A stretch of 32,000 nucleotides of DNA from Cryptomeria japonica (taxonomy: Eukaryota > Streptophyta > Pinopsida > Cupressales > Cupressaceae), in the NCBI RefSeq assembly GCF_030272615.1, contig NC_081408.1, forward strand, positions 61,714,114 through 61,746,113, given 5' to 3'. This document shows positions 1 through 10,014 of the stretch, in pieces. The first letter of the stretch is position 1. Every line of letters begins with the position of its first letter. The notes beneath the pieces are model-generated. The model had not been told where the DNA came from and searched no databases. It saw nothing but the letters and a program-made list of their open reading frames with translations. A program made the translations under genes and the position numbers.

Positions 1-92
1 TGAAAGATAGAAGAGTAGATAGTGATGGCATGCATGGGTTTGATAAGATTGATTAGATTGATTGGAATGAGAGCAAGTCTTGTTTGCAGGTA

Positions 93-211
93 TGACACCT
101 CCTGTATAAGACATGGATGATCGAGCATCTGGTTTCAAGAATGATACCACTTGTATAAGATATGGATGATTGAGCATTTGGTTTCAAGAAGGATACCACT
201 TGTATAAGACA
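93..211. repeat. 49-bp tandem repeat, about 2.4 copies
   Basis: Units start at 93, 142 and 191 (partial), each 49 bp, with the shared core GTATAAGA(C/T)ATGGATGAT and the ending TGGTTTCAAGAA. The array runs straight into the next minisatellite. A related core (CTCGTATAAGACATG) recurs near 2180, so this is a dispersed local repeat. No coding function is apparent. Confidence 0.8.
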
Positions 212-475
212 TGATAGAAGATAGTTTGGAAGAATGATGAAGATAGTTTAGAAGAATGATAGAAGATAGTTTGGAAGAATGATGAAGATAGTTTAGAAGA
301 ATGATGAAGATAGTTTGGAAGAATGATAGAAGATAGTTTGGAAGAATGATGAAGATAGTTTAGAAGAATGATAAAAGATAGTTTGAAAGAATGATAAAAG
401 ATAGTTTAGAAGAATGATAGAAGATAGTTTAGAAGAATGATGGAAGATAGTTTGGAAGAATGATAGAAGATATGA
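212..475. repeat. 22-25-bp minisatellite, GAAGATAGTTTGGAAGAATGAT type
   Basis: About eleven head-to-tail copies of a purine-rich unit, GATAGTTT(G/A)GAAGAATGAT, followed by either GAA or AGAA. This makes the period alternate between about 22 and 25 bp. The long minus-strand open frames here are only readings of the repeat (rich in Ser, Phe, Leu and His) and are not genes. Confidence 0.85.
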
Positions 476-569
476 AAGTGAAGAAAGATTCCATGATGAT
501 GTGATAGATATGCATGCGAGGGATGCAATGATGAATGATGAATGATATTTTGAAAAAGAGATGTATGAT

Positions 570-649
570 ATGATATGCAACTAATTGTAAAATGATATGC
601 AACTATGTTAAAATGATATGTAACTATTTGTAAAATGATATGCAACTAT
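570..649. repeat. 21-22-bp tandem repeat, TGATATGCAACTATTTGTAAAA type
   Basis: Four copies begin at about 571, 593, 614 and 636. They share TGATATG(C/T)AACTA and differ in the AT-rich spacer. The array ends in a T-rich run. Confidence 0.7.
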
Positions 650-772
650 TTTTTATTTTTTTTGGTAGCATCCTCATTCTGTATTTGCCATCCGATATAG
701 CCATTTGTTTGCTTTCTTTGTAAATATCATCATGGAGCATTTATTGATTTTTGGATATGTTGAAAATTTATA

Positions 773-883
773 CAAGCATAATGGTATAATTGAACCATAA
801 TGACCTGAGTAAAATTTACATGATTTTTGATTTTGCAAGATAGCACAAGCGTCAAGGTATAATTGAACTAGGACGACCTGAGT
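773..883. repeat. Two-copy 73-bp-spaced degenerate repeat
   Basis: The blocks at 773-810 and 846-883 share CAAGC, then GGTATAATTGAAC, then GACCTGAGT, with substitutions between them. They look like two diverged units of an older tandem repeat. Confidence 0.5.
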
Positions 884-2327
884 GCGTATTGCGTAAACAT
901 ACAAGAGTTAACCTTTGTCCCATACAAATCCGAAATGTCCTCAGCGATATGCCACCGGATTGCTTCGTAGGACAAATTTGCATGATAAAGGACTTCACTC
1001 ACAGATAGAAGACAAATAAAACATCACATTCCTTCCTTGCTTCTCTAGTCGTAAGACATCCTGGAGGTGCTCAGGAGATATGATAAGCAAAAATTAACAA
1101 CCATAAGTAATCATGCATGCTATTGGAAATGTATTCTTGTCAATTAAAACATCTTGCAAAATAGATCTTTGTTCAGTTGAAATCAGTTCAAGTTCGTGAT
1201 GTTTAGCCTTCTTGCATTGTCATTTGTCATTTGTTGGCTGTTTTGATCCTTGTTGTCTTGCTACATTTTTGGTCTGATGTTGAAAATCTTGAAGGTGAAA
1301 TGCCCCAAGCGAGGTCAAGATTTTGCCCCCTTGTCGTTGATACTACTTTGATATGGATATGTATACTGATCACTAAGCCATGGTGGGATATTATTTGGAT
1401 AATTGTTTCAGATAAACCAAGGACAGTGACTACACTAAGTATGTCCAAGATTGATAAGCATTTGTGAATTTCTGGTGATGTCTCAGATGGGTGGATATGA
1501 TATGTACAATATGATTTGTGAAACATGTATTTCCATCAATTGATAAAGATAAGGCTAACTATAATAAAATCCAGCAGTCATACTGATTGATGTCATTGTT
1601 ATGATTTGGTTGATGACTGATGTATAAAAATTTATTTCTCTTGATGAATTTGGAAAAACTAGGTTGTTGTTTCTTCAACGTGATGTTACGATAAAGGTTC
1701 TTTCTTCTCAGAATAAGGGGACTAGTCATGCATGAGTGATCAATGGTTTCCTTTGATTGGTTTGGATTCAGTTGATTCTTGTTTTTGAAAATTTCAAATC
1801 TTACTCTATCAAAGTGAAGGTTTAGATGCCCCTTCACAACAAAGTGTGTCAAATGATATGGATAAAAGCCTCCTGATCTGGAAACTTGATTTGACAATTT
1901 GAAAATTTTAAACAAGTGTTTTTGAGATAAAAATCCGTAAGATGGTAAAGGATTCTGTTGATACTGATGATGAGATTTTCCGGATTATGATAGGAGAGAC
2001 GTCCTTTATCGTGCAATTCATTTAAGATTTTGACAACTTTTGTTTGGACACAAATTTGACTTGAGAAATAGTTTTAATGATTTGTTTGTCACTCTGCTTT
2101 GATGAAAAATGATGTTGATGGATGGATTGATTATCAAGACTTGATGATTGATAGGAATGTCTAGTTTCAATGAGTGAGTACCTCGTATAAGACATGTTTG
2201 ATGTTGATGTTGATTTCAAGTAATGGATTGATTAACAAGGCATGTGATAAGTTTGATTGTAGACTTTGAGAGTTTTCCTGTTGTTGATCTGATTTGATGG
2301 ATGGTCCATGTGTTCATGCTTTGATTT
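884..2327. other. No gene seen; AT-rich repeat-derived sequence
   Basis: I read both strands and found only short open frames with no recognisable motif, no retroelement domain and no RNA gene. TTTTGCCCCCTTG near 1320 and CTTTGCCCCCAAG near 3150 resemble each other, which hints that the whole 1-5200 stretch may belong to one large repeat family. I cannot name that family. Confidence 0.5.
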
Positions 2328-2552
2328 TTTTTTTATTTTATTTATTTATTTTTTTTTGGATATTTTGATTTTTTTGATTTTTTTGATATTTTGATTTTTT
2401 TGAGTTTTTTGGATATTTTGATTTTTTTGAGTTTTTGGATATTTTGATTTTTTTGAGTTTTTGGATATTTTGATTTTTTTGAGTTTTTTGGATATTTTGA
2501 TTTTTTTGAGTTTTTGGATATTTTGATTTTTTTTTTTTTGAGTTTTTGGATT
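2328..2552. repeat. T-rich 25-26-bp minisatellite
   Basis: About seven copies of TTGGATATTTTGATTTTTTTGAGTTT with varying T-run lengths. In minus-strand translation this gives a lysine, serine and isoleucine-rich pattern that can be mistaken for a protein. The run-length variation suggests slippage. Confidence 0.85.
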
Positions 2553-2681
2553 AGAAGAAAGATGTATTTGGTTGCCCCAATGTATATCAAGACAAGGAAT
2601 GGATGAATGGATGATTGAACCATTGAGGTGGAAATAGATTTGTTGTCCATAGTTTTGATCAAGATCAAGGATGAAAAAGGG

Positions 2682-3114
2682 GATATGGATTAGAGATAGG
2701 ATATAGATAGCACTGGATGATGGAAGCAATGAATAGATAGGATAGATATGGATTAGAGTGAAGCAAGATTGTAGAAAGAATTGGATGATAGAAGAAATGA
2801 ATAGATAGGATAAGGGATATGGATTAGAGTGAAGCAAGATTGTAGAAATAATTGGATGATAGAAGAAATGAATAGATAGGATAAGGGATATGGATTAGAG
2901 TGAAGCAAGATTGTAGAAAGAATTGGATGATAGAAGAAATGAATAGATAGGATAAGGGATATGGATTAGAGTGAAGCAAGATTGTAGAAAGAATTGAATG
3001 ATAGAAGAAATGAATAGATAGGATAAGGGATATGGATTAGAGTGAAGCAAGATTGTAGAAAGAATTGAATGATAGAAGAAATGAATAGATAAGATAAGGG
3101 ATATGGATTAGAGG
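2682..3114. repeat. 71-bp satellite-like tandem array
   Basis: The landmark GGATTAGAGTGAAGCAAG begins at 2750, 2821, 2892, 2963 and 3034, and its first half again at 3105. The period is therefore exactly 71 bp for five full units. A more diverged copy precedes at about 2682. Copies differ by only a few bases, so the array expanded or was homogenised recently compared with the surrounding repeats. Confidence 0.9.
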
Positions 3115-4302
3115 ATTTGGGAGATATGGTAGGAAGAATAGAGTAGATGAACTTTGCCCCCAAGAATAGAGGTTTCCATTTGCAAAAAGGTGATATGTAA
3201 GATTGTCATAGTATTTAGCACCATTTGAATAAGTGTTTCTGAACTTTTCAAAGATAGAGACCCAACCCACACTTGGAACCTCTGGAAAATTCAACTAAAT
3301 ATTTCTAGCAACTAGGAAGCAGACTCAAAAGGGAAGAAGAATCCCAAAATGGATCAAGGTACTTAGTTCTTTGATTACCCATGTGTGTGAAAGTGGGTTC
3401 ATTCTGGCTCATATGATCATTGTAATCTTCAGAATCCAACATGGCTAGCTACATGAGTTACCTTAACTTCAAAAGCATCCTGGATAGAGCCTTGTTGCCA
3501 GCGAGCATCCATAGCCCTGACAAGGTTATAGCTGTAATCTCACAAATATTGCTCCATTGCCAGCCAAGCGTCCATAACCCCGATGGAGTTACTTGCAGGT
3601 TCCCATAGCCAATCATGTTGATATTGGATTTCATTGCATTTTTCTTTTCTTGATATTCATTTTCTTGCTCATGCTTTTGATATTTCTTTTTTTTTTTTTC
3701 TTTTTTCTTGCATTGGCTTGTAAGTGATGAAACTTACATGGGTGTGATAATTACAGTGGCGCTGAAGCAAGATTTTAGATTTTTCACTAGCCATGTCTTC
3801 AATTTAAGAGATCACAATGATTTAGAGCAATCAATTAAGTGTATGAGATATAGTAATCAAAAGATGTCGGTACCAATATACGATAAGTGGCTCTTTTCTG
3901 GATTGAGTGTGTATCCCAACCAAAAGAAAATGTTAAAGAGGAACAACCTCGGATTCTGAAGCATTTCATGAATAGATATCTAGGAAAAGGACTGAACATT
4001 AGATTCGAGCATGGGCAAGTATGTGACAAAATGACACAAATTCCTATTTCATAGATGAAGGATGTATGCAAAGGATTGAATGATAGGGATGGAAGGATAG
4101 AAAAGAGGTGTTGGATAATAGATAGAATGTTTGAAGATTTGTGCAAGGATAGAGGGAAATGTATTCAGGATGAGTGTTGGTACTTGAGAAGTGATGAAGA
4201 GATGGAGGAAAATAGAATTTTGGGACAGAAGGACCCAAAATAGATAAAGAAATGATTGAAGAATAGTCTTGGAAAGATGTTTAGATAGAGGATTGAAAGA
4301 AT
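3115..4302. other. No gene seen; noncoding sequence with stem-loops
   Basis: Apart from the two stem-loops at 3490-3588 and an interrupted T run near 3687-3710, I see no gene, RNA gene or retroelement domain. Short open frames at 3708-3959 and 3835-4146 have no recognisable family features. Confidence 0.45.
3490..3588. repeat. Twin stem-loops with a shared loop motif
   Basis: The first potential hairpin (3490-3525) has arms CCTTGT and ACAAGG. The second (3552-3588) has arms CTCCAT and ATGGAG. Their loops are clearly related: TGCCAGC, then AGC(A/G)TCCATA(G/A)CCC. The stems differ in sequence yet both pair perfectly over 6 bp. They may be two copies of a 62-bp unit. Whether they fold as RNA or DNA is unknown. 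Confidence 0.55.
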
Positions 4303-4303
4303 T

Positions 4304-5050
4304 TCAAAGATGTGCTCCTCGTTGATCTTTCTTATGGATCATTTGAGGTGATGGATTTGTGGATGGAGAGAGGTAAGGACCCAAGATGGATGAAAGGGAT
4401 GAAGAGTTTGATTGTGGAATGAAAGGGCCTAAGATAGATTTGGAGGATGAAGAGATTGACTTTGGAATGAAAGGACCTAAGATAGATTTTGAGGATGAAG
4501 AGATTGACTTTGGAATGAAAGGACCTAAGATAGATTTGGAGGAAGAAGAGATTGACTTTGGAATGAAAGGACTCAAGATAGATTTGGAGGAAGAAGACAT
4601 TCCTTGATCTTGATCTTGACTTGGAGTAGGATCATTTGAGTTTGTGCTTTCCTCTTGATTTTGAATTAGATGAGTGGAGGAGATGGAAGGGATATCATGC
4701 TCTTGCTTAGGAGGTGGATGTTGAATGGGACTCTGCTCTTGAGATGAAAGGGGATCATCGGGGATGGAATACCAAAATTTTAGGGGATCATCATAAGATT
4801 CTTGACAGGTGGGATCTTGATAAAAAATGGGATCAGATTGGGAAGTCATGATATTGTGATCTTGATTTATGCTAGGACTTATGATAGTTGAAATGTTGAT
4901 AACCATCTCAAAAGATGTTTTGTTGGATATGGAAATCTTCTCCACTTTATGATTTTTCCTTGTTTGAACTGATTTTTGAGTTTGATTGTTAGATACTTTG
5001 CAAGATATTTTAGCATTTGTGACAAGAATACATAGCACACATGAAGACAA
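4304..5050 (-). CDS. Hypothetical 248-codon frame with 16-residue repeats; doubtful gene
   Basis: This is the longest open frame outside the recognisable retroelements, and I do not recognise a family. The N-terminus (about residues 1-20) is mildly hydrophobic and Cys-containing. A polar Gln/Ser/Asp/Pro-rich middle follows. The C-terminal half (about residues 150-230) is four copies of a 16-residue repeat, SSSSKSILGPFIPKSI, produced by the 48-bp DNA repeat. Because 48 is divisible by three, the array stays open on both strands, and the plus strand reads an acidic repeat instead. Length alone is therefore weak evidence. No promoter, intron signal or homologous domain was identified. It may be a fragment of an extra frame from an old retroelement, or a chance frame. 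Confidence 0.2.
   Translation of the reverse strand: MSSCVLCILVTNAKISCKVSNNQTQKSVQTRKNHKVEKISISNKTSFEMVINISTIISPSINQDHNIMTSQSDPIFYQDPTCQESYDDPLKFWYSIPDDPLSSQEQSPIQHPPPKQEHDIPSISSTHLIQNQEESTNSNDPTPSQDQDQGMSSSSKSILSPFIPKSISSSSKSILGPFIPKSISSSSKSILGPFIPKSISSSSKSILGPFIPQSNSSSLSSILGPYLSPSTNPSPQMIHKKDQRGAHL
4403..4600. repeat. 48-bp tandem repeat, four copies plus a partial
   Basis: Units start at 4403, 4451, 4499 and 4547, with a broken one from 4595. The core is AGAGATTGACTTTGGAATGA followed by AAGGACCTAAGATAGAT. Weaker relatives of the core lie upstream near 4220 and 4375. The period is a multiple of three, so both strands remain open. Confidence 0.9.
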
Positions 5051-5870
5051 TGATCATCCTAATGCTAAACATTGAGTGTATATTCTTTTGAGGATGTGTT
5101 CAAATCCTTGATGTTATCACTGGTTTGATTTACAACAAAAGACACATCAGATAGACTCTTTATTCAAAGGTCATTGACAATATCATAGCCCACTAGTCTC
5201 GATACTCCGTCAGCTCAAACAACCTTGTCACCCCCTAGAGGGCGCCCATTTTTTTGCCTTTTGCCAGAAATTAACTCAAAGTGAATTGCTTCACAATTGA
5301 GTAGTTATCTTGGGAGATATATGGTGAGTAATCTTGGGGGCAGATTCTTCCCCACCCTTGCACTATGATATTGCCAATGTTTGGCAACTGACTCGATTCA
5401 AGGTTTCTATTTCTAAGGTTTGTAATCAGGCTTCCCGTTCGGGCGTCAATGATAAACTCCCTCAGGAGGCTTCCCAACCTTTAGAACAAAGGCTTTACAT
5501 ATCATAAAGATACTGGGGGAAGGCTAATCGCTGCGCGCAACCATTGAAAGGGACTTTCGTCACCCTCCACTTTTGATTATAGTGGGTTGGAACACTTGGC
5601 TTCAAAGCCGTTCCCCACTTAGGTCATTCCCTTCACACCGGCCAAAGAATGGCTTTAAGAGTTTTTCAACCCCTCGGGAAGGCAGGCCTGCTAAAGGATT
5701 TAAATGCTTGAAGTACAGAAAGCTTAAGAGTGGCTTGGGTTTTTGGTCACCCAGTTATGGGGAGAGCATATACCTTCCACTTTCGAGACAAGACAATCAA
5801 GTTGTTCTTTTTAGCCTTCAAGACAATGATTTGCTAACTTCTATTTGGAGATGTTGCTCCAACAAGCATG
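5051..5870. other. No gene seen; contains a GC-rich palindromic patch
   Basis: The only stand-out is CCCCCTAGAGGGCGCCC at 5231-5247. It contains two overlapping palindromic cores, CCCTAGAGGG (one central mismatch) and GGGCGCCC. On the minus strand it reads TGGGCGCCCTCTAGGGGG, faintly like a tRNA primer site of a gypsy-type element. I found no matching LTR ends beside it, so I do not call one. Short open frames here (for example 5573-5893) have no family signature. Confidence 0.4.
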
Positions 5871-6330
5871 ATGTTCTTTTTAACCTTTCATAGCAAAGTG
5901 TGTATTTCCAAAACTTTTGTAAAACAAGCCTGGTCAACAAAGTAAATTGTGATTTTTGGTCAACAAAATTAAAATCGATAGGGGAAAAATTTCCCTCTTT
6001 GCCTTGCTCAAAATGAAGATGAGGTTCTTTTACTTTGCAAAATGAAGTGAAACCTTTTAAACACCAAAGGATGGTGAGGTTCTTTTTAAAACTTTTACCA
6101 AAGTACAGATTGTTGGTTCTTTTTACAGCTTCCAAAATGAAGTGTTTTTCCTCTAATCTTGCAAGAAAGAAAATATGAAGTTTGTTGTTCTTTTTACCTT
6201 GCAATAAAGAAAAGATGAAGTTTTATTTTAAAACACCAAAAAGGAAGGCATGAAGTTCATTTTATGCATCCAAATGAAATGATGAGGTTTATTTTAATTT
6301 GTGCAAAAAAGGAGAGTGAGTTCTTTTTAA
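5871..6330. repeat. Degenerate array of GTTCTTTTTA motifs
   Basis: About nine loosely spaced copies of a GA(A/G)GTTCTTTTTA-like core, roughly 35-60 bp apart. They are separated by CAAAATGAAGTG or GCAAGAAAG-like segments. The copies have diverged strongly. The minus-strand frame at 5818-6204 follows the repeat and is rejected as a gene. Confidence 0.5.
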
Positions 6331-6606
6331 CCAACTTTTGTTGAAAGAATGTAAAAAAAGAGACTTAAACCCTCTAAACTAACTCCTTCCCCTGCACAAA
6401 AAATATTAGAACCGACACACAGTCAATGATCAAATGTTAGTGTGGGCTTGCACAAGCCTAAATTCTGATCTTGGTTACAAATTTTACAATCATGATCCTG
6501 AAATGCCCTAAAATTTGACTAAGTTTGAAATTTGGAAGATCTTCCAAAAACTAGATTTTGCATTACAACTCCTAGAGGTCTGAAACCCCTCTTAAACATC
6601 CTGAAA

Positions 6607-6683
6607 GTATATATGGAATATAACTTAAAGTATAAATTTCTCTTTTCTCTTTCTTATACTTAAATGTTATATTCCATATATAT
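6607..6683. repeat. Strong inverted repeat (77-nt potential hairpin)
   Basis: The left arm at 6608-6635 (TATATATGGAATATAAC then AAGTATAA) is nearly the reverse complement of the right arm at 6654-6682. There is one small internal mismatch or bulge, and the loop is an 18-nt pyrimidine-rich stretch, ATTTCTCTTTTCTCTTTC. It could be a miniature inverted-repeat transposon remnant, a foldback, or a small-RNA precursor-like structure. I see no clear target-site duplication. Confidence 0.7.
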
Positions 6684-6740
6684 TATGCCTCCGACAAGCC
6701 TAATTTTTGACTCTGTCATAAATTTTTGGCTCTGCCAACT

Positions 6741-6955
6741 CTATGCGCTAAAAAATGATGTCTATGCGCTAAGAAAAGCACCTACGCGCTATTATGTGCC
6801 CCCAATGTGCTAAGTTGTTTTCCTGATGTGCTATTCTATTTTTCTCCCACGTTGATACCTCCTGGAAAATATTAGTGTTTTGATGTGCTAAAAGATTGAC
6901 TTTACGCGCTGGATGATAGACTCCACGCGCTAAACAGTGGACTAGATGCGCTAGG
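6741..6955. repeat. Degenerate approximately 21-bp array with GCGCTA core
   Basis: Nine to ten copies of (A/T)(T/C)GCGCTA or (A/T)TGTGCTA occur every 20-24 bp, with one longer gap at about 6835-6885. The intact form ACGCGCTA coexists with ATGCGCTA and ATGTGCTA. That is the series expected from C-to-T change at CpG sites. Confidence 0.65.
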
Positions 6956-7575
6956 CTGTTAACCGGTTGCAATAAGATAAATTGTAGTTAACAAAATATG
7001 GCATATAAGAAAGCATTGAGTGGAGAAAAAAGTATTGTCCTAATCTTTATATAAGAAACTCGATAAAGAGGTGGATAATTTATGGAAATATTTCAAAGAC
7101 AACCATGCATAGATCAATCAAGAAATATTCATATGAGGATTCACTATTATTTTAGAGGTTGTTTTGTCTAGTCTAATGTAATTTTATTTCTTTTATTCTT
7201 TGTATTCTTTCTTTGATTCAATAAAAAAAGAGAGGCACAAGTGTGTACTTATATAGAATGTATATAGAATGTAGTTTGAGGTTAAAAATTAACATGTGTA
7301 AAATTTAATATGATACATTTTAGAAATTTAATAAATTTACAAAAATCTATGGTATAATAGAAAATTATAAATTAAATATGATTCAATCTAGTACATATCA
7401 AATTTAATATCATATAGTATAGAAACTTTAAGAAAATCAATTGATATTGATTGATTTATTTATTCATATTGATTGGTATATCTATTAATGTTAAGCAATT
7501 TATCAATTCATATACACTGACAATAATATATACACCAACACTTAATACATATAAAAGTTAATATGATATAATAGA
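6956..7575. other. AT-rich sequence, no gene seen
   Basis: I see only AT-rich sequence with TTGATATTGATTG-like and ACACCAACA...AATACATATA motifs. The same motifs recur at 9047-9371, on the other side of the LTR at 7576-9041. This supports the view that the LTR split one AT-rich repeat. Confidence 0.5.
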
Positions 7576-9041
7576 TGTATGCGGGAAAAGTGGGCGAATA
7601 AAACTTAAAATGTGAAAATTTAGTTAATACTAGTCCACACACACACACATGACTTCTTAATGCAAGCTATGGAGTAACGATGTGTTACTCAGCTTCCCAA
7701 GGAGGGTCCCATGGTTCTCTATCTCACAATGTCCCTCAAACCAACATTTTTGCTCTCAGATTATTGAGCAAAATGGTTTAGGGATGGCAAATATGAGAAC
7801 GAGAGATGCTTTTATAGATTTTAGTATGAGATGCATTATAAGCTAGGTATGATTCTAAAATGCAATAAACTAAATGATAAAATGACAAGATTAGTATGAA
7901 TACTATCCTAGCATACTATATTTAGTCTATGATTGAACTAAAATGATAAAGAAAGTAATCTAAGCATGCAAATTAGTCTAATTTATGATCTAAAAGAGGC
8001 TAAATGATGAGCATATATGAAATGAAAGCTTGAAAGAATTTGAGCATAAGTGTGATGCTTCAAATTTGAAAGATGATTGTTAAGAATGGAGGAATGAGAG
8101 CTCTATTTATAACACAAACAGGGCAATGGATGGTCAAGATTGAAAGGTTTAATCAAGGGCCAAGTTTGAAAGTTGGGGATCCATGTGCACGATTTGCACT
8201 AATAAAATAGTGACAAGTGTCAACATAGGATTGGGTTGAGAGAAGAGGTTGGAGGCATTAAAGGCCTGAGAAGACCTCATGGTTATCTAAAGGCTAAGGG
8301 TCAAGTCTAAATTAGGTTTACCCAATGGATTAAGATTTAATCCAAGGATAAACCTTTGTGCAAATGATTAAGAGATAATCATGGTCAAAGCATTAATGGC
8401 CTGATGAGACCTTTGGGTTGGGTAGAGGTTGAGTCAAAACAAATGTTTTAACCATGTGGGAAGGTTTGAATTAACCATTAATGGTTATTGGAGACTTTGG
8501 GGATTTAGTGGTTGAAGGTTGGAAGCCTTCAATGGTTTTCAAAGACTTTAAGGGTTTTGGTGGTTGAAGGTTGAAAACCTTTAATGGTTATCAAAGACTT
8601 TGGGCCATTTGAGAAGTGACCTCCCTTTGCTTAGGGATGTGACAAAGTTTAGAAGAGGGTTAGGTTAATTAGAAGCGATTAGAAGATTCTAGAAAGGATT
8701 AGGAAGGGGTTTGGGATTTTGCAAGTGGATGGGGGGGATAATAAGATTTAATTGAATTAAATGATTTTCATTCAATTTGGTTGTAATTAAATAAATTTGA
8801 TTTATTCAATTTAGGATAACTATTTAATTAAATTTGAATTTAATTAAAAGTGTCTAGGGGGATTTAATTGAATAAAATGATTTATTCATTAAATGGTATA
8901 GTGAATTTTATTTAAATAAATTGAGTAATTTACTTAATAAAATAGACGAATGTGAATAATTTAATTAAATTGGATTTAATTAAATAGGGAAATGAACATA
9001 AAATATTCATTTAGGAATATAGTCATTTTTATACGTCTACA
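7576..9041. mobile_element. Solo LTR, 1466 bp, TSD ATAGA
   Basis: The block begins TGTATGCGGG and ends ATACGTCTACA, so it has the TG...CA ends of an LTR. It is flanked by perfect 5-bp direct repeats ATAGA at 7571-7575 and 9042-9046. Taking it out joins GATATAATAGA to AATTGT, and nearly the same sequence (AATATAATAGAAATTGT) stands intact near 9330 in the same AT-rich repeat. That is good independent support for the boundaries. There is no primer site, polypurine tract or coding domain inside, so a solo LTR left by LTR-LTR recombination is the simplest reading. The family is not recognised. A CTATTTATAA sequence near 8103 could be a TATA box. Confidence 0.85.
8470..8615. repeat. 51-52-bp tandem repeat inside the solo LTR
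   Basis: AATGGTTATTGGAGACTTTG at 8480, AATGGTTTTCAAAGACTTTA at 8531 and AATGGTTATCAAAGACTTTG at 8583 head units of 51-52 bp. The first two end GTGGTTGAAGGTTG. Fainter copies (ATTAATGGCCTGATGAGACC near 8391 and TTAAAGGCCTGAGAAGACC near 8259) lie upstream. The arrangement resembles an LTR enhancer repeat. Confidence 0.65.
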
Positions 9042-9046
9042 ATAGA

Positions 9047-9371
9047 AATTGTGGAAAAATCAATTGCAATATTGATTGATATATTAGTTCAATTGATATG
9101 TATTGATTGTTGGTGTACATATCAATTGGTATTAATAAATATATTAATTAATATTAATGGATATACACCAACAGTCAATACATATAAAATTTTCATGATA
9201 GAGTAGAAACCTTGATTTTTTAAATAAATATAATAGAAACCCTAGAAATATCAATTAATATTAGTCTATATATTAATTGATATACTCCAATAGTAATATA
9301 CACCAACAATCAATACATATAGAATTACAATAATATAATAGAAATTGTATAAATATCCATTGTTATCAATC
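9047..9371. other. AT-rich repeat, no gene seen
   Basis: Two or three diverged copies of a segment that runs from ATTGATATA-like sequence, through ACACCAACA(G/A)TCAATACATATA, to AATAGAAA. Related sequence is found at 7440-7575. It forms the 3' flank of the minus-strand LINE. Confidence 0.5.
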
Positions 9372-9612
9372 TTTTTTTTAACAAAAGGCATACAAATTTA
9401 TTAATCAAGACGAAACAATACAAATAAAGAAGGGCCACATGCCTAATAGAAACAACCAAAAATCAAAGAAGCAACCCCACCAAAGGGACCCTAGGTATGG
9501 TCTCCAACCATCTAGTCTTGTCTCCCATAACTATCTTTTCTAAAGCCTGAGAATAATCTAAGGACAAGTGTCCACAATCACCAACATTCCACTCATTCAT
9601 TTGTTTTGAATC

Positions 9613-10014
9613 CATTTTAGCCAAACATTCGACCACCCTGTTCCATTCTTGAGGGATGTGAAAAAATCAAATCAAATCAAGGGAGTCACTTAGACTAAGA
9701 ATCTGTCTAACCAACAAAGCTAGTTGCTAATCAACTCCATCCAACCTTTTTTCATTCAACATATCAATCACCACTTGATAATTTGATTCACAAATAATTT
9801 TATGCCATCGTAGAGAACACCATATTTTCAGTGCATAAAGAACAACAAAATTCTCCATGAAATTATTATCTTGTTTCCTTTTATACAAAGAAAAGAGGAA
9901 AATGACATCTCTAGAACTATCTCTATCAACTCCTCGAATCCTAACATGCCCAAGATTCCGATTGAAAGAGTCATCAATATTAATCTTTAGAGCTCTAAGA
10001 GGAGGGGGAGCCCA
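9613..10014 (-). pseudogene. LINE RNase H domain, decayed
   Basis: The minus-strand translation starts WAPPPLRALKINIDDS, matching the W-PP-G-KIN-DG entry of the plant LINE RNase H domain (RVT_3 family). GVDRDSSRDV, a segment with NFMENF, CESNYQVVI, and HIPQEWN with CLAKM follow. Of the four catalytic acids, the first Asp (NIDD) and the Glu (MENF) can be placed. The third is Asn (ESN for the usual GDS) and the fourth is Glu (VVEC for the usual AD). Two in-frame stops (TAG, TGA) also break it. The domain would have removed the RNA strand during target-primed reverse transcription. Confidence 0.85.

Noticed and set aside
293-645. Overlapping minus-strand open frames of 79-95 codons
   Set aside because: They translate the 22-25-bp minisatellite; composition and overlap are explained by the repeat.
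212-645. CRISPR-like repeat array
   Set aside because: Units are contiguous with no unique spacers, and the context is a plant nuclear repeat.
2342-2837. Lys/Ser/Ile-rich minus-strand frames of 108 and 163 codons
   Set aside because: Produced by the T-rich minisatellite and the start of the 71-bp array; no protein-like core.
5231-5247. Gypsy-type primer site on the minus strand
   Set aside because: Only a weak resemblance, and no LTR end or polyprotein was found next to it.
5573-6204. Open frames of 106 (plus) and 128 (minus) codons
   Set aside because: No family motif, and the minus-strand one follows the degenerate GTTCTTTTTA array.
6769-6972. Minus-strand 67-codon frame
   Set aside because: It is a translation of the GCGCTA array (recurring LAH and LAR).
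7632-7645. (CA)n microsatellite
   Set aside because: Only about seven CA units; real but too short to be informative.
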